Notes under the pieces: generated by a model | Seen by the model: only the letters and a program-made list of their open reading frames with translations | Database searches by the model: none | What the model was told of the DNA's origin: nothing | Program-made: the position numbers and the translations under genes | NCBI RefSeq assembly: GCF_000332355.1 | Contig: NZ_KB235958.1 | Coordinates: 2,934,118-2,970,816, forward strand | Direction of reading: 5' to 3' | Origin: Baaleninema simplex PCC 7105 | Lineage (GTDB): Bacteria; Cyanobacteriota; Cyanobacteriia; Cyanobacteriales; Geitlerinemataceae | Length of the DNA: 36,699 nt | Part shown: in pieces, positions 17,523 to 24,589 of the stretch | Numbering within the stretch: position 1 is the stretch's first letter | How the letters are laid out: each line of letters opens with the position of its first letter

Positions 17523-18035
17523 CTACACGCCGAATTCAGACTTGAGTTGAACGACCCACTTTTGAATCCGTTCTTCGGTGAGGTCGTCTTGATTGTCGTC
17601 GTCTAATGCAAGTCCGATAAACTTACCATTTTTAACGGCTTTAGACTCACTGAAATCGTAGCCGTCAACCGGCCATTGTCCGACAGTTTGTCCGCCAAGA
17701 CTGGAAACTTTTTCTTCTAGAATTCCCATAGCATCTTGGAAGTTGTCAGCATAGCCGATTTGATCGCCGACGCCGAAATAAGCGACTTTCTTACCGCTTA
17801 AATCTAGATCGTCTAACTCGTCAAAACAACCTTCCCAGTCGCTTTGAAGTTCCCCAATATTCCAGGTAGGAGAACCGAGAATCAAACAGTCGTATTCTTC
17901 AAGTTCGCTGAGATCGGCATCGGCAATGTTTTGGAGTTCTACGACATCGTCACCTCCAAATTCGGCTTGAATGGCTTCGGCTGCGGTTTCGGTATTTCCT
18001 GTTGTCGAACCGTAAAAAAGTCCAATTTTGGCCAT
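17523..18035 (-). CDS. isiB: Flavodoxin
   Basis: Flavodoxin is an FMN-binding electron carrier that replaces ferredoxin between photosystem I and its acceptors when iron is scarce. The 170-residue length and the split C-terminal region mark it as a long-chain flavodoxin. FMN sites are visible: the phosphate loop STTGNTE (10-16), the Trp stacking on the flavin (W58 in SPTWNIG) and the Tyr on the other face (Y95 in GDQIGYADNF). It lies downstream of isiA and the isiA-psaL fusion on the same strand, as expected for an isi cluster, but after a 558-bp gap with its own hairpin, so it may also have its own promoter. Confidence 0.97.
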   Translation of the reverse strand: MAKIGLFYGSTTGNTETAAEAIQAEFGGDDVVELQNIADADLSELEEYDCLILGSPTWNIGELQSDWEGCFDELDDLDLSGKKVAYFGVGDQIGYADNFQDAMGILEEKVSSLGGQTVGQWPVDGYDFSESKAVKNGKFIGLALDDDNQDDLTEERIQKWVVQLKSEFGV

Positions 18036-18198
18036 AGTTTTTTCGGTTAAGCTGCGCTCGAGGTTGAGTTTGAGTTAAATTCGATCGCAATTTCCTAAAA
18101 CCCCCAAGATTTAATCAACGGTATTCCAACACCTGGCTTTAAAATCTCGAAAAGGGAATTTGGTTAAGTTGTGAAATTACGATCGCTCAGAAAAAAGT

Positions 18199-18297
18199 GA
18201 TATGACGATTCGGTGGAGAGAGCCTTTTTTTCGAGTATTGGTTTTATCGAAATTTTAGGCTGTCTGAAATCGGGAAGATACGTTGAATCGTCATATC
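18199..18297. promoter_or_regulatory. 13-bp inverted repeat upstream of isiB
   Basis: GATATGACGATTC (18199-18211) and GAATCGTCATATC (18285-18297) are perfect inverse copies separated by 73 bp. They lie 160-260 bp upstream of isiB in the long spacer. Possible roles are paired operator half-sites, a large hairpin in a read-through transcript, or the ends of a small element. Confidence 0.45.
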
Positions 18298-18414
18298 GTC
18301 GAGAGGTTTTTACTGTTTATACTTTAATCAATTTAGGAATTTTTGTCAACTAAATAATCGAGAATTTTTATTAATTATAATATTTATTTTTTAAATAAAA
18401 AAACACAAAGAAAC

Positions 18415-18439
18415 CCAGGATCGATAAATTCGATCCTGG
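18415..18439 (-). terminator. Hairpin with T-rich tail after the isiA-psaL fusion gene
   Basis: CCAGGATCGA and TCGATCCTGG form a perfect 10-bp stem with a 5-base loop. On the minus strand it is followed by GTTTCTTTGTGTTTTTTT. It lies about 155 bases after the fusion gene stop and would end or attenuate that transcript before isiB. Confidence 0.65.
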
Positions 18440-18593
18440 TATTTGAAAACCCGAACGTGACAACTAAAAGCACTCGTTCACAGGCTTGAGAGAGGATAAC
18501 AATGTCAGTTCAAAACTAAGCCTTTACGTGCGTCAAAAAAATTGAAAGTTACATAAGACATCACCTCCTTTGCTGCGATCGCACGACGCAAAC

Positions 18594-20096
18594 TTACAAA
18601 CCGTTTTGCATTAACATCAAAACCGCACTGAGGCGATCGAGCAGCAAATAAGCAAAGATCGCACCGCCGACGCCACCGATAAGAAATCCACCGACAAACT
18701 GACTCCAGCCATCGCGACTTTGCAACGCGATCGGAATCGCCGGAACTGTCGCCGCCGCAACCGCCGATCCTTGGGACTCGTTCTTAGAAAACGTCACCGT
18801 TCCGTAACTCGACATGGCGACGGTTAAAATTGCCAAAAGTGCGATCGCCGACATCAACCCGACAACATTAGCCGCTTCCGTTTCCCGAACCGGATTCAAC
18901 ACCGCAAACGGCCCCACCAAAAAATAGCCGTGAGCCATGCCAATTTCCAAACCGCGAGAAATCGGCGAAATCCCCGAACGATAAATCGGCAAATTCCGTA
19001 AAAACGTCAGCGTTGCATCCGAACGATTCACGATGGTCGATAAATTTCCCGCCTCGGGATTTCCCCCATAGGGCGCAACCATACTTCCGGTTTTGAAGTC
19101 AAACCCCGACGCTTCACCTCGGGCGCGAATGGCGTGCCACAAATGCCCGAACAGGAACAACACCGCCAACACGAAATGGAACGTCGCCAGCCATCCCCGC
19201 GCCGTCACGACGCCGGTTTCCGTTTCCAACAATCCCGCCGGTCCATAAAACACTTCTGGGTACGCCGTCGTATTGACGCTGACGAAGTACGCCGCCAAAA
19301 ATCCCATGTAGGACAACGCCCCCAAGCTGTAGGACAGGTACGCTTCCCCCGAATAAATCAGAACCCGTTTCGCCCAGGGGAACGGCTTCGTCAGACTGTG
19401 CCAAATTCCCCCGCCAATGCAGAGCAAACCGACCCAAATATGACCGCCGACCAAATCTTCGAGATTATCGACCGCCGCCATCCCTTGCGACCCAGATGCG
19501 CCGAACAAATAACCGAAAATCGTCAAAGGATTCAGCGTCGGATGCGCCACAACCCGGACGGCGTTCGTGGAGGCGTCGAACAAGCCGCCCCAAAACAGCG
19601 CTTTCGCCACCAACAACCAGGCACCGAGACCTAACAAAATCAGGTGAATCCCGAGAATGTTGGTCATTTTGTCGGCGTCTTTCCAGTCGTAGCCGAAAAA
19701 GCCGGAAAAGGTTCGGTTTTGGGGCAGTACGTCCGGCCCGAGAAGGGCGTGGTAAATGCCACCGGCTCCCAAAACGGCGGAGGAAATCAGGTGTAGCACC
19801 CCGATGACGAAGTACGGATAGGTGTCGATCGCTCCACTACCCGCCTCGACGCCAATGCCCAAACTGGCCAGATGAGGCAGTAAAATAAAGCCTTGCTCGA
19901 AAACGGGAACGTCTCGGGTGTAGCGGGAAACTTCAAAGAGGGTAAACGCACCAGCCCAGAGGGTAATCAGACCGGCGTGGGCGACGTGAGCGCCGAGAAG
20001 CTTTCCCGAGAGGTCGGCAAATCGCGCGTTACCCGCCCACCAAGGTACATCGGGAATTTTATCTTTGTGGGGATTCGCTGCAATCACAGCAGTCAT
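18594..20096 (-). CDS. IsiA-like (CP43') chlorophyll antenna protein fused to PsaL
   Basis: Residues 1-335 are a six-helix CP43'/Pcb antenna protein closely similar to the IsiA next door ([20 protein letters not shown]...; [31 protein letters not shown]). From about residue 338 the sequence becomes a complete PsaL, including its stromal N-terminus ([33 protein letters not shown]) and C-terminal helices ([20 protein letters not shown]). PsaL mediates photosystem I trimerisation, so the fusion could tether extra antenna chlorophyll in the PsaL position of PSI. Such CP43'-PsaL fusions are known in some cyanobacterial iron-stress clusters. AAGGAGA (20104-20110) precedes the ATG. It lies 88 bp after isiA and is surely co-transcribed. 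Confidence 0.93.
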   Translation of the reverse strand: MTAVIAANPHKDKIPDVPWWAGNARFADLSGKLLGAHVAHAGLITLWAGAFTLFEVSRYTRDVPVFEQGFILLPHLASLGIGVEAGSGAIDTYPYFVIGVLHLISSAVLGAGGIYHALLGPDVLPQNRTFSGFFGYDWKDADKMTNILGIHLILLGLGAWLLVAKALFWGGLFDASTNAVRVVAHPTLNPLTIFGYLFGASGSQGMAAVDNLEDLVGGHIWVGLLCIGGGIWHSLTKPFPWAKRVLIYSGEAYLSYSLGALSYMGFLAAYFVSVNTTAYPEVFYGPAGLLETETGVVTARGWLATFHFVLAVLFLFGHLWHAIRARGEASGFDFKTGSMVAPYGGNPEAGNLSTIVNRSDATLTFLRNLPIYRSGISPISRGLEIGMAHGYFLVGPFAVLNPVRETEAANVVGLMSAIALLAILTVAMSSYGTVTFSKNESQGSAVAAATVPAIPIALQSRDGWSQFVGGFLIGGVGGAIFAYLLLDRLSAVLMLMQNGL

Positions 20097-20107
20097 GACG
20101 GTATCTC

Positions 20108-20129
20108 CTTGAGAATTTTTTTCATTAAA
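20108..20129 (-). promoter_or_regulatory. Weak Fur-box-like sequence before the fusion gene
   Basis: The 22-bp stretch has the same TTGAGAAT...TTTCATTAA layout as the two sites before isiA but is less conserved, and it overlaps the fusion gene's ribosome-binding site. It could be a degenerate third site or chance in AT-rich DNA. Confidence 0.3.
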
Positions 20130-20184
20130 TTAGAAATTGGAGCAACAAAACTGAGATTCTTTTGCAATTAGCGTCTAAAAAAAT

Positions 20185-21213
20185 TTAGGCGTCGGCGGCT
20201 TTGACTCCTTGGCGGAAATCGAATCCTGACGCCCGTAAAGCGTGCCAAATGTGACCTTGCAGGAAGAAGAACGACAGCCAGAAGTGAGCGTTCGCCAGCC
20301 AAGTTCTCGAGGTGAGGCGTTCGGGATCGGGATCGGCGAAGTAGGGAAACAGCCCGAATTTAACCTGCAATGCCTCGCCGTAGAAGGCTTCGGGGTAGGC
20401 GGTGGTGTTGACGGCGACGTAGTAGGTGGCGATAAATCCCATCAGTGCGATCGCCCCCAAACTGTAAGACAAATAGGCTTCTCCCGACCAAACGAACAGC
20501 CGCTTCGCCCAAGGGAACGGTTCGGTGAAAATATGCCAGAGTCCGCCAGAGATGAGGATTGCGGCAATCCAGATATGTCCGCCGACGATGTCTTCGAGGT
20601 TGTCTACGCCAGCAATCCAGTTTTGTCCCACCGCCCCGAAGAGGTAGCCGAAAATACGGGCGGGGTTGAGGGTGGGATCGCTGACGAGGCGCACGGTGGC
20701 GAGATCGGCATCGTACAGCCCGCCGAAGGAGGTCGCTTTAGCCACGAACAGCAACGCGCCGATTCCTAAGAGAGTGAGGTGAATTCCCAGGATTGTCGTC
20801 ATTTTTCGCGCGTCTTTCCAGTCGTAACCGAAGAAAGAAAAGCGACGTTCGAGGCGATCGGGCCCGAGTAAGGCGTGGTAAATGCCACCAATACCGAGAA
20901 ACGCCGAGGAAATCAGGTGCAGCGCCCCGATAACGAAGTAGGGATAGGTACTGGCAACGTTACCGTTCGTGCCGATTCCCCAACCTTCTGCCGCGAGGTG
21001 GGGTAGCAAAATTAACCCCTGGTCGAACATGGGTAAATCGGGGTTGTAACGAGATAACTCGAACAGCGTCGTTGCGCCCGCCCAGAATGCAATCAGTCCG
21101 GCTTGGGCGACGTGTGCGCCGAGGAGTTTGCCGGAAAGGTCGGTGAGACGGGCGTTTCCCGCCCACCAAGGAATTTCCACGCGATCGCGCGAGGTCGGTG
21201 AAGCTGTCGTCAC
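20185..21213 (-). CDS. isiA: Iron-stress-induced chlorophyll-binding protein IsiA (CP43')
   Basis: IsiA forms rings of chlorophyll antenna around photosystem I in iron-starved cells and also quenches excess light. The 342 residues match the usual length: six membrane helices, conserved histidine ligands ([38 protein letters not shown]) and no large lumenal loop of the CP43 type. The start is GTG at 21213, with an excellent AAAGGAGG (21219-21226) five bases upstream. It is first in the isiA - fusion - isiB cluster. Two Fur-box-like palindromes lie immediately upstream, one ending within a few bases of the ribosome-binding site. Confidence 0.95.
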   Translation of the reverse strand: MTTASPTSRDRVEIPWWAGNARLTDLSGKLLGAHVAQAGLIAFWAGATTLFELSRYNPDLPMFDQGLILLPHLAAEGWGIGTNGNVASTYPYFVIGALHLISSAFLGIGGIYHALLGPDRLERRFSFFGYDWKDARKMTTILGIHLTLLGIGALLFVAKATSFGGLYDADLATVRLVSDPTLNPARIFGYLFGAVGQNWIAGVDNLEDIVGGHIWIAAILISGGLWHIFTEPFPWAKRLFVWSGEAYLSYSLGAIALMGFIATYYVAVNTTAYPEAFYGEALQVKFGLFPYFADPDPERLTSRTWLANAHFWLSFFFLQGHIWHALRASGFDFRQGVKAADA

Positions 21214-21226
21214 GAAAGCCTCCTTT

Positions 21227-21248
21227 AATTGAGAATACTATTCAATAA
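21227..21248 (-). promoter_or_regulatory. Fur-box-like operator A of isiA
   Basis: A 22-bp near-palindrome with outer arms ATTGA / TCAAT and the core GAATACTATTC, directly upstream of the isiA ribosome-binding site. It matches site B at 18 of 22 positions. AT-rich palindromes with spaced ATT/AAT triplets are what the iron repressor FurA binds, so iron-dependent repression is the natural reading. Confidence 0.6.
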
Positions 21249-21282
21249 GTTTTCGGGGACGAGCTTAACACGTCCTTCGATC

Positions 21283-21304
21283 TATTGACAATACCTTTCA
21301 ATAA
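21283..21304 (-). promoter_or_regulatory. Fur-box-like operator B of isiA
   Basis: Near-identical to site A (differences at four of 22 positions) and 56 bp further upstream in the same orientation. The strict spacing and conservation of both sites against diverged surrounding DNA suggest they are functional. Confidence 0.6.
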
Positions 21305-21442
21305 AAAAGTGCGATCGCCCCGATTTCCCTGACTTCCCCGGCTTTACAGAACGTTACAAGGGGGAAGCAATATCGCTCTTATATTGGGAGACAGAATCTC
21401 GCTGCGTCGATCGCCCCACCGAACACCGTTGGAGGAAAAATA

Positions 21443-22867
21443 GTGGCTGAAGACAAAACCTACCTGGAACTCTCAGAAGAACAAGGGGTTTCGCACAAGT
21501 TTTACGAAGTCACCGTCGAAGGAACGCAAGTCACCATCCGCTACGGACGCATTGGCGATAGCGGACGCACCCAAACCAGCGACTATCCCACCCCCGAGAA
21601 AGCCAAAGCCGCCGCCGCGAAGAAAATCAAAGAAAAAACTCGTAAAGGCTACGAAAGCGCCGTCATGGGCGTTCGCAAAAAGCGCCCCGTCACGCGCCGC
21701 CAAACTACCAGCAGCCAGTCTACCGCGCGATCGGCGCCGGTTTTGTGGAAGTTCGACTCGGGAGCTGCGGCGTTTGGCATTTTTATCGGGGAGTCCACCT
21801 GTTGGGTGGGAAACCAAGACGGACGAGTTTTCGCCCTCGATTTTCAAGGACAAGTTCTCAATCAGTTTCAACTTCCCGAGGGGGTGAAATGTCTCGTCGC
21901 CGATGACGTTTGGATTTATGCCGGGTGCGACGACGGAAACGTTTACGATTTGTCGGGTAAGATTCCGCGCTTGGCGTACGAAATTGACGAAAATGTGGAT
22001 ATTTTCTGGTTAGATATTGACGACGGATTGTTAGCCGTCTCCGACGCCAACGGACAAGTAGCGTTGTTTCATCCCGAAGACGAGTTTCACTGGACGCGGT
22101 TGTCTCAGGGGAAATGCGGTTGGATGGTGCGTTGCGATCGCCACGGCGTCTATCACGGACATACGAAAGGCGTCACTTGCTACGACTTAGAAGCCGGACG
22201 AGTCCAGTGGCATCGCGACACCCAAGGAAGCGTATTGTTTGGGTGGCAAGAAGCCGAAACCGTCTACGCCGGAACCTCCAACCGCCTCGTTTACGAGTTT
22301 GGCAAACAGGGGAACGAAGGCGCACAATGTCAGTGCGATGCCTCTGTGTATTCCTGTGCGGCGGCGCCCGACGGAAAGTATATTTTTGCAGGGGATAACA
22401 GCTCGTCGGTGTATTGTTTCGATCGCGCGGGAACGCGACTGTGGAAGTTGGGGACGGGATGCGGTTCGGCGTTGTCGATGCAATGGCGTAGCGATCGCCT
22501 CTATCTCGTTACCACCAGCGGCTATCTGGCTTGTCTCGATGTGAGCGAAAGCGCGATCGAAGCGGCGCGATCGGGTAACGTACCGCAACCCGAGACGCTG
22601 AAAGCGCCCCAAGCCTCGGGAACTCCCGTGTCCGATCGCCTCGAAACCACATCAGAGGTGACAGAAGGGGTCGTCGTTCGCTGCATTCGCGAAGGGGGTA
22701 AATTGCGAGTTCGCGTGGAATCTCCCGGCTATCAAGAAGATTGGAACGTTCAGTTTCCCCGCAACATCCGCGAAGAAGGCGTGCGATATCTCGTCAGTGA
22801 AATTCGCGAATCCTCTCGCAGTGGGTTTTATCGCGCCTACGGTGAGATTAAAAAATTAGTCGATTAG
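21443..22867 (+). CDS. WGR-domain plus beta-propeller protein
   Basis: The 474-residue protein starts at GTG 21443 with TTGGAGG about ten bases before it. Residues ~4-80 are a WGR domain (HKFYEVTVEGTQVTIRYGRI, GDSGRTQTSDYPTPEKAKA), a fold best known from PARPs, where it binds nucleic acid. After a basic Ser/Thr linker, residues ~95-375 form WD/PQQ-like blades (VGNQDGRVFALDFQGQVLNQ; IYAGCDDGNVYDLSGKI; IFAGDNSSSVYCFDRAGT). The last ~65 residues (KLRVRVESPGYQEDWNVQFP...YRAYGEIKKL) look like a separate conserved domain. No signal peptide. A cytoplasmic scaffold or nucleic-acid sensor is plausible, but no function can be assigned. It diverges from isiA and converges on LRR3. Confidence 0.85.
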   Translation: MAEDKTYLELSEEQGVSHKFYEVTVEGTQVTIRYGRIGDSGRTQTSDYPTPEKAKAAAAKKIKEKTRKGYESAVMGVRKKRPVTRRQTTSSQSTARSAPVLWKFDSGAAAFGIFIGESTCWVGNQDGRVFALDFQGQVLNQFQLPEGVKCLVADDVWIYAGCDDGNVYDLSGKIPRLAYEIDENVDIFWLDIDDGLLAVSDANGQVALFHPEDEFHWTRLSQGKCGWMVRCDRHGVYHGHTKGVTCYDLEAGRVQWHRDTQGSVLFGWQEAETVYAGTSNRLVYEFGKQGNEGAQCQCDASVYSCAAAPDGKYIFAGDNSSSVYCFDRAGTRLWKLGTGCGSALSMQWRSDRLYLVTTSGYLACLDVSESAIEAARSGNVPQPETLKAPQASGTPVSDRLETTSEVTEGVVVRCIREGGKLRVRVESPGYQEDWNVQFPRNIREEGVRYLVSEIRESSRSGFYRAYGEIKKLVD

Positions 22868-22925
22868 GCGATCGCACGGATCGATCTCGGGCATGGAGTT
22901 CGCAGGCGTGGCGGCACTGTTCGGG

Positions 22926-24299
22926 TTAGAAACGACAGATGGTTTCGGGCTGCACGGGACAGGTGCGATTTCCGATCGGATTGTCGCGGAGTACGAGGAC
23001 TGCCAAATTGGTCAGACGGTCTAACGGCGCGACCTCCTCAATTTGATTCTCATCAAGCCAAAGCCATTCCAGATCGGTCAACCCCGCCAGCGGCGAAACA
23101 TCTTCAATTTGATTCCCACCAAGCCTAAGCGTTGTCAGATTGGTCAACCCCGCCAACGGCGCGACCTCCTCGATTTGATTCTTATAAAGCTTAAGCGATG
23201 TCAGATTGGTCAACTCCGCCAACGGCGCGACCTCCACAATTTCATTCCTACCAAGCCAAAGCCTTGTCAGATTGGTCAACCCGTCCAACGGCGAGACCTC
23301 CACAATTTCATTCCCACCAAGCCAAAGCCATTCGAGATTGGTCAACCCCGCCAACGGCGCGATATCTACGATTTGATTCTCATAAAGCACAAGCTCTGTC
23401 AGATTGGTCAACCCCGCCAGCGGCGCGATATCCACGATTTGATTCCCATCGAGCCTAAGCTCTGTCAGATTAGTCAACTCCGCCAACGGCGCGATATCCA
23501 CGATTTGATTCCAATCGAGCCTAAGCTCTGTCAGATTAGTCAACTCCGCCAACGGCGAGATATCCGCAATTTGATTCTTATCAAGCACAAGCCATTCCAG
23601 ATTGGTCAACCCCGCTAACGGCGCGATATCTACGATTTGATTCTCACCAAGCCTAAGCAATGTCAGATTGGTCAACCCCGCTAACGGCGCGATATCCACG
23701 ATTTGATTCTCAATAAGCCAAAGCGATGTCAGATTGGTCAATTCCGCCAACGGCGAAACATCCTCAATTTGATTCCCACCAAGCTCAAGCCTTGTCAGAT
23801 TAGTCAAACCCGCCAACGGCGAAACATCCTCAATTTGATTCCCACCAAGCTCAAGCCTTGTCAGATTAGTCAAACCCGCCAACGGCGAAACATCCTCAAT
23901 TTGATTCCCATGAAGCCCAAGCCTTGTCAGATTAGTCAAACCCGCCAACGGCGAGACATCCGCAATTTGATTCCCACCAAGCCCAAGCCTTGTCAGATTA
24001 GTCAAACCCGCCAACGGCGAGACATCCACGATTTGATTGAAGTTAAGCTCAAGTCTTGTCAGATTGGTCAGGTTCTCCTCAGCCCGATCGCACTCCCGCG
24101 TCCCGGCTTCCTCCAACAGCACGTCCACAGTATATCTGGCTTCACTTGTCAGACTCTCTCGGTTCTCGCACCAATCGGCAAACGTCCACTCGGAACGGGG
24201 GGAAACACTTTGACCTAGCGCCAGTTTCCCCGACTGGCAAGACTCCAGGGCGATCGCCATTGATACTGACAGCCAAGCAACGGTTAAGATTTTCTGCAT
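22926..24299 (-). CDS. Secreted leucine-rich-repeat protein, 16 repeats (LRR3)
   Basis: The third member of the family (457 residues from the ATG at 24299, MQKILTVAWLSVSMAIAL), with the same signal peptide, two-cysteine N-cap, 22-residue LRRs and C-cap (CPVQPETICRF). It has 16 complete repeats plus the cap, with blocks of near-identical neighbours: LTNLTRLxLxGNQIEDVSPL early, DIAPLA repeats in the middle, EVAPLA late. The frame extends to 24347, but the ribosome-binding site GAGGAAGAG marks 24299. An extra cysteine near the signal-peptide end (LESC) is absent from LRR1 and LRR2. Its 3' flank resembles that of LRR1, showing that the two duplicated as a unit. Confidence 0.9.
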   Translation of the reverse strand: MQKILTVAWLSVSMAIALESCQSGKLALGQSVSPRSEWTFADWCENRESLTSEARYTVDVLLEEAGTRECDRAEENLTNLTRLELNFNQIVDVSPLAGLTNLTRLGLGGNQIADVSPLAGLTNLTRLGLHGNQIEDVSPLAGLTNLTRLELGGNQIEDVSPLAGLTNLTRLELGGNQIEDVSPLAELTNLTSLWLIENQIVDIAPLAGLTNLTLLRLGENQIVDIAPLAGLTNLEWLVLDKNQIADISPLAELTNLTELRLDWNQIVDIAPLAELTNLTELRLDGNQIVDIAPLAGLTNLTELVLYENQIVDIAPLAGLTNLEWLWLGGNEIVEVSPLDGLTNLTRLWLGRNEIVEVAPLAELTNLTSLKLYKNQIEEVAPLAGLTNLTTLRLGGNQIEDVSPLAGLTDLEWLWLDENQIEEVAPLDRLTNLAVLVLRDNPIGNRTCPVQPETICRF

Positions 24300-24372
24300 G
24301 GTTCTTCTACTCTCTTCCTCACATTTCAAACCAAGGAGCGATCGCACTCAAAAATAAATTGAATACAAAATT

Positions 24373-24421
24373 AATCGTAAAATTTTTTACGATTCAAAGG
24401 TCGAGAATTCAATATTCTCGA
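24373..24421 (-). promoter_or_regulatory. Two adjacent perfect palindromes upstream of LRR3
   Basis: AATCGTAAAA-tt-TTTTACGATT (24373-24394) and TCGAGAAT-tcaat-ATTCTCGA (24401-24421) lie 75-125 bases before the LRR3 start, outside the part of the leader shared with LRR1 and LRR2. They may be operator sites or hairpins giving LRR3 its own regulation. The remaining spacer to 24589 holds the promoter of the divergent CHAT gene, with a possible -10 TACAAT near 24555. Confidence 0.5.
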
Positions 24422-24589
24422 CTTAAATGGATGTTCTTCAAAAGAAAAAATTATTATCATATTTTCGAGAAAAGTCAAGCATTTTCGTCAGTTAAAATAC
24501 CTCGAACAAGCGATCGCACCTCGTCTCCATTCGCGCTCGTCTCAACCTCACGACTACAATAAAAGTAACAGTGTGACCGATCGAGGATC

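Noticed and set aside
20242-20769. Protein-coding gene or IsrR antisense RNA opposite isiA
   Set aside because: The open frame is a shadow of high-GC coding sequence. An antisense RNA is known opposite isiA in Synechocystis, but I see no promoter or terminator here that would support one.
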